Shown: positions 11,356-22,063 of the stretch, piece after piece
How the letters are laid out: the number at the start of each line of letters is the position of its first letter
Numbering within the stretch: the stretch's first letter is position 1
From: Viscum album
Taxonomy: Eukaryota; Streptophyta; Magnoliopsida; Santalales; Viscaceae
Assembly (NCBI GenBank): GCA_963277665.1
Contig: OY728130.1
Span: forward strand, 1,363,678,393 to 1,363,742,392
Direction: 5' to 3'
DNA length: 64,000 bases
Notes under the pieces: model-generated
The model's input: the letters and a program-made list of their open reading frames with translations, nothing else
Databases searched by the model: none
Told to the model about the DNA's origin: nothing
Program-made: the position numbers and the translations under genes

Positions 11356-14241
11356 TGTAACACCCCGAACACTGTAAAATGGAGCCGGTGCATTACTTGT
11401 TATATTGGCATGGTTAGAAGGAATGAAAATCCTTATGGAATGATATTTTAGTAGTCTTGAAGAAACTAGATACATAAGTGTAATTAAAATTATATTGGAA
11501 ATGGTTACAAAATACAATACATAACAAAAACTAAAACTGAATCCAAAAAAACTCAGTAAGTGATCTCTTCTCTGTAACCTGTTGAAGGTAAAAAAGTGAA
11601 AGGGGGGAGATCAAAAACTCATTAATGGTTAAAAAAAGTGTAATAATGAATCAATAATAACTAAATTGTAAACAATTTGACATAATCAATATGGCATGGT
11701 GAATAAATGAAAAACTAACACCATTAATAAACTGAGAATGAAACTGCATCCATAGATTTTGTTATAGTGAAAACCTCGTGGATAATAATAAATGATAATG
11801 AATAAAGAGAATTATTATTAATTGGATGACATGTATCTAGAACATGAAACCATAATACTGTAAAAACGGTTTAGTTATATGGGTAGAAACCCGCCTGATT
11901 TTTGGAAACAAACTCGAAGGGTTTGTCGCCAACTGATTTGTCTCATGAGACCTACCGATGTATCGAGGGGATGTAGCGGGATCCACCCACCACTGCATGC
12001 TCAAATCATTCTTTATACATATATGCAACACAAGATCAATATTCCTTTACATTATCTATATATAATAGAGGATACAGATTCATCAATATTTCCACAGTTA
12101 AAACAACATTAAAAATAAATACCGTTCGTAAAATGGTATTTGACTTTGACAATAATCATATACATGATATGAGAATATGGATATTTAAATAGAATATAAT
12201 TTCAATTTAAAAGTGTTATCAAATGGGAATTAGATACACCACATAAGAAAGAGTAGGTGCACAATACTAAGAAAGTCACAACGAAGTGAAAATTGAGACA
12301 AAGCTCGTTACCACGGTGTATTCAATTGAGTCGTATGAACAAAAGTTAATAACCACAAAACAATCATAGAATACCATGAATATAAAGAGGATAATGATAA
12401 CATATATCAAATTGAAGTACACCTATACCACATATAATAAATAAGAGGTGAATAATAGAAATCCCACAGAATTGAAAGTGAGATAAGAAAACCCCTTACA
12501 AACATTTCGGCATGGTAATGAGTGTTCTTGCGAGGTCTTAATGAGAGGTAAAGGGGTATCCCAATATTTATATGTCATAAGGGTAGTATGGAGGAGGTTT
12601 GAAAACATATCTCATCATTAGGTATTAAAAATAAAAGGGCACAACATAGGGAAGATGCTTGAATAAAAGGGAGAGAGATGATCCCTTACCTTATACTCAA
12701 AGGTGTTCTTGATTGTTCTTAACGACTTGAATAATCAAATTTAGCTCCATTAATTAATAATTAAAGAACCTAATAATATTATAATTGATATGGTATAACC
12801 TTATTAGTTTCATTAATGGTATTTTTGATGGGTTTAAGATATTATATTTTATTTTTTCGGAAGCATTTTCTTTCTTTGTTTTCATGATCTGTTTACTTGT
12901 ATTTATGAATGGAAGTTCATTTGAAATGTTGTTAAATATCCAGAATTTTTAATATATAGTATTAGTGACATTAAAGAGATATAAATGATCTTATAATGAA
13001 TCTAGGTTATATAATTGAGTATGAATCATTAGTTAAAAGTTATTGATAAATTCTTGGATTTAGCTTGACGATTATGTGCACAATAAACTTGTTTTGTATC
13101 ATTATTCCACATTATGAGTGTGTATGGATTACAAAAAATTAAACAAGATAAAATAATTATATTATGATATGGTTAAACTGTTGAAAAAGTTTTCATGACC
13201 AGTATTAAAGATATTAATGCAAATTAAAAACTCATCTTCCTTGAGTGTGATAAATTAACACATCTTGGACGGTGTTTGCATTTATTGTATAAAAGGAAAG
13301 GAAGAAAAGGGATTATGATGAAATATTTCATTAGAATAATTAAAACCCAGTACATGTATGGTACTGGAATTATAATGGCATTTGGATGAGGTGAGATGAT
13401 AAGAGAGAACAAAATAATGAAAAATTTAAAAATAATTGAAAGAAAAAGGAAGAGAGGTTCACCTATTGAGTAGTCCTCATTGAGAAACTCCTTAAGGCCT
13501 TTGTTTTTGGCCTTTTGGTGAGACCAGAAGGTCATAGACGTGAGGAGAGGGATTGGGAAGTGTATTTGGCATAATGAGTAATATATTCATGTGAGTTCTA
13601 GATTTAGGTGCTTAAATCACTCATGATTCTAGGAATAGTTGATTTAAATTATAATGTATTTATATGGTAAATTAATGTATTTTACTATTCACCAAAAATT
13701 CAAGTATTTTAGAAAAATATAAAAAATTCACCCTAAGCATTTTTTGATGTGTATAATACAAAAATGAAGTCCAATTTTCAAAAATAATTTTCTAAATATG
13801 ATTAATTAAATATTTGATTAAATCATTATTTAATAAAAATATATAAACACTTAAAACATTCATCTTCATTTTTAAGGTGCTTAATTCATTTATACACTCA
13901 AGGGTATGGATAAAATTCATAAGACTCATATTAATATTCATAAGAGTAAGTTACTATTCATAATGGAAAGTTACTATTTATAAGGGTATGTTACTATTCA
14001 CCGAAAATTAAGTTAATTCAATCAGACTCTAAATATCATCTTGAACACAACCGTGTATGTCAGATTTTTAAAATTCAAATCACAGAGATAGAAAATTTAT
14101 GTTTAATAGATAGGTGATGGCTATCTTCTATAAGTTACCATGTTTTGTTTCATAGAGGCTCAATTATTCATGAAATATAGTCTGTCTAATGAATACAATG
14201 TATTTAAGAGAAACATACCATAAAATTTTTGGGGTGCTACA
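11356..14241 (-). repeat. 5' LTR of element A
   Basis: Pairs with 3500-6539. It is 154 bp shorter, and almost all of the difference is one deletion whose junction lies near 13566-13580. The deletion removes the upstream TATA candidate. The other TATA candidate has mutated (AAGGCCTTTGTTTTTGG on the plus strand at about 13494-13510). Because the element runs on the minus strand, this is the promoter copy. A CGATGTATCG variant of the conserved palindrome lies at 11956-11965, preceded by TCTCATGAGA at 11941-11950. Confidence 0.93.
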
Positions 14242-14400
14242 ACTAACCTCCCCTCCTCTCAACCAATGGAGTCCTTAAGTATCATTGGCCAAATTTTCAG
14301 CCAACGAGTGCCTGACTTTGTAAAGAAGGTCCATGAATCATGGATACCAGTTCCGTTAAGAATTTTTGGCTCCATGAATAAACATGTTTGAGACCATCTG
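14242..14400 (+). repeat. Tat-type LTR remnant D, downstream part
   Basis: Continues the collinearity with the end of LTR T that is interrupted by element A. CCTCCCCTCCTCTCAA (14247 onward), then CTTAAGTAT and GCCTGACTTTG...AAGG, correspond to 24769-24850 of T. Similarity fades near 14400, which I take as the LTR end. ACTAA at the start is the proposed mutated duplication of CCTGA. Confidence 0.5.
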
Positions 14401-17400
14401 AAGAAGTTATATTTGAGAAGGATCGACTGCACAAATGATCGAACCCCATGCAATCGCTCGCTGGGACCAACAGTTCCCACAAGTTTAATTCAACCTTTTT
14501 TAAAGGATAATGATGATGAATATGTAAAAACAAAAGGAATGGTGAATTTTATGAGAACTTGTCTCTAAAGAGAATGGGATGGGTGATGATCCTTATCATG
14601 CCATTTCTGTACCACCTGGAAACGCGCCACCATAGAGGCAGAACAACGACAAAGTATTTGTACAATTACCTGGACATTTGAAAAGGGGTCATCAACACAG
14701 ATTGGATATATGATGAAACATTCTTGAAATCAGACACTGAGACATATTGAGGAATTCCATTTGAGGAGGAACACAACATAACAGAGTTTCACAAATCCAT
14801 ATTGAGGGAGAAAACTTATCTACTATTCTTCAATTGTTTAGTTCGTAATTGAAATTGTTTGTTATTGAATATGTTATGATCCATAGCTAAAGATATTTTT
14901 GGTTATTTTAATACTTTTGGGTTTATTCATTATTATTAACTTTTATTTAATTTTAAATATTTAGGAATTAATCGGTGAGGTCAATTTAGGATTCATTAAA
15001 ATTGTTTTTTTATCTCCCATTTTCAAATTCAAAACATAAAAAATTATTTGTGAGATGACTTCAGATGAAATTTTCCTCAAATCATTTTTCTGATTGATGA
15101 TTATTGAAGTAGATAAACTTAAGAACCATTAATATTCTTGCTTAATATATTGGAAAGGGAGTTTAATAAAACAAATTTTCAAGATCACCAAATTAATTAA
15201 AATTTTCCTAAGTGAAGAAACCCATTTAACCAAGTAGAGTTTAAACTCCCTGTTCATATATTCTATTTTTTCTATCAATAATTGTTTCATCTATTTTTTC
15301 ATCAATACTATTATCACTTATTTACTTATATAGTTTTAAATAAAATCACTGATTCATTTTATTTCATTAAAAAAGTTAAAAAAAAACTTGGGCACTACTT
15401 TTAATCTGTGCTGTTTTTGAAAATTTGTTGTAATTACTTTGGGTGTTTTTTGTCTACCACAATTGGAATTCATCCAATGGTAAGAAATTTTATACCATTA
15501 GACACTTCCAATAATAGGTTATCTACAAATTTTAAACATCTAAAGGTAAGAATCTATCTCATTAGAAAAAAATATCCCCTGATTTTAGTGGATTTGTTTT
15601 CAAAATTTTAGTACAAAACCACCCCTTAGTTTTGATACCCTATAAATTACTACACTGTAGTGAGTATGATTTTATGAATAATTACAATTTGGAACATATT
15701 AATAATGCAAGTGTCAATGTACCTTTGATTTTTGACCCTCGGACATTGAACCCCATTCATATGTTATGTTCAATCATGAAATCCATATGATATGTGATCC
15801 TTGGGCATGATGTCAATTTGAGATGTGATACTCATGCATGGTGTACCAAATTTTTGTGATACATGGGTATGAAGTCCATTGGAACCTTTTGAGATTTATA
15901 TTCTTACATGTGTGAACCTGAGTTACACCTTCGGTCTGGCATAATATTAGTATCCCAATATATAAAAATAGAAATCACTACATTCATGGACCAACTATAT
16001 GTATACATGTAGTTATTTGTTCAGAGATAATCTGGCATAGGCTGAAGAATGTAGTGTATGTTGGGTTTCCTTTAGGAACTTGATCCACCCATTTAAATTT
16101 TATAGCTTTAATTACTTAATATGCATATTTCCCATTTTCTATGAATTGTTTAGATTTCACTAGGCACTATTGGTGATGACCTAATGATTATATCTCACAC
16201 CCTGATCAGGCCACCAATGATACTCAAGATGACTTCATGATTGTAGGTCTAGATAAAGGGATGCATTAAACATCATATGTTTGATTCTGATACTTGATGG
16301 AGTTCTATAGAATATGACCGAGCCTATGATTGTGATTCTAGGGTTGGAAATTTTGGTTCTTTTGTATTTTTGTATAGAATTTTGTATATAAATATTCCAT
16401 TGTATCCCATTTACTTCCCTTTTTGTATATTATCATGGAATGATCATGATTTTTCATTAATATTGACTTAGGTTCTGCTTGTTTATTTATCAATATTATT
16501 TATATTCCATTACTAATTATTTATTATTTATTCCATCACATATCATTATTATGTACCAACATGATACACATTGGTAAAGAGGGAATAATATCCTCAAAAA
16601 AACACCATAGACCCTTACTTCTAGTTGGTATTCTATGACGTATGGGGACGCACGCTTGAGGTAACATGGCCAGCCGACTCGAAGAACATCTTAGTAAATT
16701 CTTTTTCAGGATACTACATTGATGTATTGAGACCGAAGAATTAATTTATAGATTTGTTTTATTAATTATAATCAGGTTATAACAATCATGATCCATCTAA
16801 ATATTGTTCTACATTATTTTTTCTTATGGACCTTCAAGCATATGATTAATAGTACTGATAAATTAGAAAAGTGACTTAGCAGTAAGATGATATTGTATTT
16901 GGAAATTACATTATTATAGAAAATATAACCCCATGTATCTACCTAATGTATAAATAACAACATTTATATGGGGAAAATAGATGATTTATATTGATAATGT
17001 TTGTTGGATAGTACTTTTCACCTTTAAAATGATTAGTTATTTGTTGAAAATTTTATTTATGATGAATATTGTTATAGTTTTGGATATATTGAATATATTT
17101 TTTAGTCATTGGTTTTATTTTATTAATATGGATAATGTTAATTATTTTAATCATATATTTTTTCATTAATTTTTACGGCGTTATAAGTTATTATCATGTT
17201 TTATAAGAATATTGGATCAATGTGTTCGCATGTTTTGTATGTGATATTATGAGCTACTTCATGATGTCTGGGTATTTATGAAAAAGTTGATCTTATAAAA
17301 TAAGATGTGGCCAAATATTTTATATTTTTTTAATTTCAAAAAATATTTTTTGTGGATTTTTATGGTTAACACTTTTTAGAGTTCATTAAGTTCAACACTT

Positions 17401-18102
17401 GTTGTTATTACAGAGGTTTTAGAGATTAATGTGTTATATTTATCAATATAGGATAAACTGTACTTACCATTTTTATTTAGAAATTATTTAATGGACAAAG
17501 AAATGAATTTTATTTATTTTATAGACCATATGATTTGTTAAATGATATTTTTTTCTTTATTAATGAGATATTGAGCCTAAATATTTATTTCCTAAATTAA
17601 GATATGATGTAGAATTTTTCCGAAGCACAACCGCAGGGTGAAATTGTTCTTATGAAATGGAATGGAATAAAGTGTGTATAATTTATATGGTTATATATCA
17701 TGGTAGTAAAATATTCCCTTAACTTTGTAAAATATCTTTAAATATAAATGTTAATCATTTACCATTATGTATGATTTTATAGTCTTTTAACCGGTCACTG
17801 GTTTTTGGTTTTTTTATTATTAACATTCTCATGAAATTGTTCTCTATCACTCTTTATTTATCCTTGGAAATTAATTTTATCATCCATAATTATATTTTAG
17901 CTTCTTCTAATGGTATATTTATTTGGAAACCAAATTATGTTTTATTTCTAGTAACATTTATGTTTCCCAATTCCCATTTTCAGAGGACCTTTTATTACAC
18001 CTTAAAATGACGTAGCTTTCCAATATAATTTTTTTTGAAATTTAGAATCTTTCATGATGAAGAAAAAATTAAAATGACATTATTTATATATAGGGGAGAA
18101 TG
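14401..18102. other. Unassigned AT-rich sequence ending in a polypurine tract
   Basis: No coding sequence is supported. The first 500 bp are less AT-rich, with short mixed frames on both strands, none carrying family motifs. Around 15730-15880 there are three or four imperfect copies of a roughly 32-bp motif containing TGTGATACNNGGGCATGATGTC. A more GC-rich patch lies at 16625-16700. The final bases TAGGGGAGAA form a polypurine tract directly before an LTR start, so at least the end belongs to the internal 3' region of plus-strand element E. No pol was recognised upstream, so E may be non-autonomous or deleted. Confidence 0.35.
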
Positions 18103-18701
18103 TAACACCCTAAAAATTTAGTTTAAAATAATACTAATACTAATAGCTTTCTAAATATGCAATACTAAGCTATAAGAAAACTATGATATACTATAAAAAT
18201 ATTATTATTTAAATATAACCATTATAACATACTCGTTAAATCGTTGGCATTAATAGGAATAACCATTTTATGAAAAAAATTAGTTGTTCTATAGAATAAA
18301 AATATATTTTTATTTCATAATAATACTATAATCAAATTTCAATAATCATTTTACGAATCCAAAATATGTTTTTTGAATAATGGGTTCTACTAATTTTTTG
18401 TGAATACTATAATTAATATTTTTTCACACTTATAAATATTATTTTAAAAAAAATAACCTTTTTTAAATCATCATGAAAATTTTATATTATGGTGAATTAC
18501 TGGGATTTTTCTAAAAAGTTTTAGTATTCAGTGAATAGTGAAAAATACAGATTTTTTTAAAAAAAATTTATTTTAATTAAGTAAATTTAATTAATTGTCC
18601 CACTAAAGTTTGGATTTGGTTTTTAAATTTCATAGGATACATTTTATTTAAAATATTATAAATAATTACATAGAAATCAACATTTTAATTCATTTTAGTA
18701 T
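18103..18701 (+). repeat. Start of a plus-strand Tekay-type LTR (E)
   Basis: Starts TGTAACACCC right after the polypurine tract. Near 18490-18545 it carries, in forward sense, the block that LTRs A and B carry in reverse (GGGATTTTTCTAAAAAG followed by GTGAATAGTG), so it is a Tekay-type LTR in the opposite orientation. It is cut off at 18701 by the start of LTR C. Confidence 0.6.
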
Positions 18702-20749
18702 TGTAAAGACTCCAACCCCAGTAGCCTAGAGCCGGTGGTTATGTTATTACATTATCATAAGATACATGGAATCATATACTGAATGAATGAATAGTTATGT
18801 AGTATTACTAAACTATATACATAATTGATATTTATATTAATTTTTAAACATGAAATACACATATTATTTTCTTTGAGAACACCATTATTGTCTATAGTAT
18901 ATCAATTCATATCAATCAAAAAACACTTCCTGGTATCCTATGAAAAATGAAACAAAAGAAATGGGTGATCTTAGGTTCCCTGTTAGGATAATCATAAAAA
19001 TTAATCTATCATAAATAAATAATAATAATTGATACAACATGGAATATAACTGAAACACTTCCATTTAATCAATAAACTGATAATAATATAGGAGAAATAA
19101 ATGATGATCAAATAAAGTTATATAAATAATCACATAAGCTTGAAACTTATCCAGGGATATTCTAACTAATTGAAAAATCATATGGAAATAACTTATCTCA
19201 TAGTTATGGAATTCATAATTCTATATATCTAAAAGTTTAAAGGGGTTACATAAAATAGTTTAAATATAGGGGTATAAACTAGTCTAATTTAGCCAATTAA
19301 TTTGTCTCATGATACCTATTGATGCATCGAGGGACTATGTAATTTCGGGCCCCACCTGTTACATAATATTTCCAATTCATTACTGACAGGGTCGAAAAAA
19401 TATCAACATAAATATTCTTATTGAAAAACTAGCAAATGAATTGGTAATACAAGAACGTATAAACAAATATAATAATAAACTATCCATAGTAATATAGTGA
19501 ATGATAATAAAATTTTTCTTACTCAGTCAAACTAATAATAAACCATTAAAATAATTAATAATGATTACATCAATAAAATATATTACTTTTTGATAATAAC
19601 TATAATAAAAGTTTTATGTTATTGATGAATATATATACCAAAATAAGTCATTAAATACATGTTTGAGGAAAATTACCTTTTCACATTGATTTTTTTAAAT
19701 GTTCACAAAATATATTTAAAATATTTTTCTATAAAGATAACCATTGATGACTTGTAAAATATTATTTAATAAAATGAGTGTTCATGATGATGGAAAACTA
19801 TGTCCATGTCATATATGTTAAAATAGAGATACCATTCACATTTTTGATAAAATCCAAACATGTTTTGTTTTGAAAATAAATTGAAAATATCATTAAAATT
19901 TTTTAAACAGTCAATATGGGTTGAAATTTATTTAATAAATAATTTTTAAAAGTTTAATGAAAAATTAAAAAACATTTTTATAAAATATTTATTTGGATGA
20001 AAATAGAGTTTTGACCGAAGAAATAATGAAAGTTACATTTTCTAAAAAATATATATTTCAATACTTTCAAGTACCAAAGAGTATAAACATAGTAATATTA
20101 CTTGAAAAATTAGTGAATAAATAGATTATATGAAAATATATTTATTTTATTATATAAATATGATATAATTCCACCAAGGGAGACATAAAGAAAAATCATG
20201 AATAATGATGATATTGTAAAATAAACCATTACCACTTTGGTAACATATGAATTGTAATCACCATAAAATAAATAATCATAAAATTAAACATTATATACCA
20301 TGAATATAAATATATTAATGTTTTAATATATCAAATGGGTAGTATATACACCACTCAAAGGAATAAGTGGTGGATATGGCGGATGGCTCGTTAATGTAAA
20401 AGTGAGATGAGAACCCCTTACTATTTATTTAACTTTGTTCATACGTTCCCAATTCTCTTATATAATAAATATAAGTTTATCATAAATATATTAAATAATA
20501 TTAATAATATATATCACACCATATATGATTTACTTATAGTCATTTATCACCATTTTATTAACAATTCTTTAAAAAAAACTCTTTCGAGTAATTTGTACTT
20601 CGTTTTTCTTGATTTTTTGTGATAAGTAATTTGTGTACTTTTAATTTGATGATTTTTAAACCATATAATTTTTATAAAATATAATATAAATATCATATAT
20701 ATTCATTATATATGTATTTAGTGTAATCTATAAATGATATAGATAGAAA

Positions 20750-21395
20750 ATGGATTACACCGTTCATGGAGACAACATGTTATATGTACGCATGAACATT
20801 GTATCCATTATTCTTAATGGATGAAAAAAAGAAAAATAAATATTAATTAAACTTTATAATATAATAATTATTTTTGATATATCATTTATATTAATTAAAT
20901 TTATCCTTACTACCTTCCATTTAAAAATAAAATGAAAGACGATTCACATTGTTAGGTGAAGGAGGTAGTCCACATGTACTCGAGAGCAATGTTATTATTT
21001 TCTAATAGATTGGAAGGTAAATATATATATATGGTGTTATAATTCCATAAGTATTTTTAGTTTATATATATCACATATATTATTTAACTTTATCCATACT
21101 AATTTCCATGTCAATCATAGGTGGGAAACAAATCACGTTGCTTTTCTAGGCGATAGTCCGTTGTACACACGAGTGACGTTATCATATCCCATATAGAATG
21201 GAATGTAAGAATGTTATTGTGATACTATAATTTCATAAGTATAATAATTTCATAAATATGAAAAAATATATTAAATAAATAATTACATTTCACCTTTAAT
21301 GGTAGTTATGGAAACCAAACTACATCAATTTGTGAGGGGACAGTCCTCCGTACACACTTGTGATGATTTTGTATCCCGTTTGATGAAAGTGGAGA
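20750..21395. repeat. Diverged ~185-bp tandem subrepeats in LTR C
   Basis: Four copies start near 20756, 20950, 21135 and 21320. Each has a short GC-richer core (GGAGACAACATG..., GGAGGTAGTCC..., GGCGATAGTCCG..., GGGGACAGTCC..., followed by GTACRCA or GTACTCGA) and a very AT-rich spacer containing TATAATTCCATAAGTA and CTTTATCC-like words. The LTRs of B hold about three copies of the same unit (39654, 39835 and 40030 in the left LTR). Confidence 0.65.
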
Positions 21396-21701
21396 TGTAT
21401 ATATCATATTAGATTAACATAATAAAATTTCAGTATATAAGAGATAATTTTTTATACTATTTTATCATAGTTTTAAAATATTTTATGGAGTTATAATAAG
21501 AAGTAAAACAAAAACACATAGTTAAAAACATTATATCTTCTTTAGACAACCTCTTTAGTTTTCACCTAAATCATTCCTAAATTAGATTTATTTTTACAAA
21601 AAGGTTTCTAGGATTTGACAAGAAAATTAGGGAAGAATTTTTTTTGGAATAGTATGATAAAAATGGTTTTGGAAGTCTGAATAATAGAGGAGTGGGGTTG
21701 C

Positions 21702-21710
21702 CTTTTATAA
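21702..21710 (-). promoter_or_regulatory. Candidate TATA box of LTR C
   Basis: Minus-strand TATAAAAGG within CCTTTTATAAG, in the same sequence context as the TATA candidate of LTR B (GGGGCCTTTTATAAGAGG). Promoter function is inferred from position and conservation. Confidence 0.5.
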
Positions 21711-22058
21711 GTGAGGTGAGTGGCACACTTATAATTTTTGAAAAGGAAAAGGTGTACCCTTTAATCACATTTCATAAGGTTCTAAAATTGGTAATTAGTG
21801 ACCCTTATACATAATAAGGTTTAAATATGTCCATAAAATTATTTTTGGAAAAGTTTATAGCTCATTTACCTCTTATCTTTTTTAGTTTACCCCCCAAGTA
21901 TACCCATTTTCACCTTAACTATGATAATTAATTTTTTCTATTTTTACTATTAATTATCATATAAAATTAAGTGGAACTTATAGGATAATATAAATTATTT
22001 TGATTCAAAATATGAAATCCATTTTTGAAAATACAGTTATTTATCAAAACAAGTATTT

Positions 22059-22063
22059 ATCAC
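22059..22063. repeat. Target-site duplication of element T (left)
   Basis: ATCAC before the left LTR of T, repeated at 53605-53609 after the right LTR. Joining the flanks rebuilds a CACTATTCACTG sequence, the motif typical of Tekay LTRs, which confirms insertion into LTR C. Confidence 0.85.

Larger units (their letters stand above)
3500..14241 (-). mobile_element. Element A: degenerate Tekay/Del chromovirus
   Basis: This is a complete-length but dead Ty3/gypsy LTR retrotransposon on the minus strand. It has LTRs of 3040 and 2886 bp bounded by TG...CA (plus-strand ends TGTAACACC and GTGCTACA), a tRNA-like PBS next to the right LTR, and gag, PR, RT, RH, INT and chromodomain in the usual order. 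Every domain is split by stops or indels. By eye the two LTRs differ at about 13 % over their first 260 bp. The flanking pentamers CCTGA (3495-3499) and ACTAA (14242-14246) match at 3 of 5 positions. Joining the flanks restores collinearity with a Tat-type LTR, so they are probably a mutated target-site duplication. Confidence 0.93.
18702..22063 (-). repeat. 3' LTR of element C, first part
   Basis: Reads from TGTAAAGAC to the T insertion point. It carries the palindrome block (TCTCATGA at 19305-19312, then TGATGCATCG at 19320-19329), four diverged subrepeats of about 185-194 bp (about 20750-21395), and a minus-strand TATAAAAGG at 21702-21710. Interrupted within CACTATTCACTG by the ATCAC target site of T. 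Confidence 0.82.

Noticed and set aside
14259..14533. Two overlapping minus-strand frames
   Set aside because: Overlap the end of LTR D and its flank, with no motif. Overlapping frames of equal quality suggest chance.
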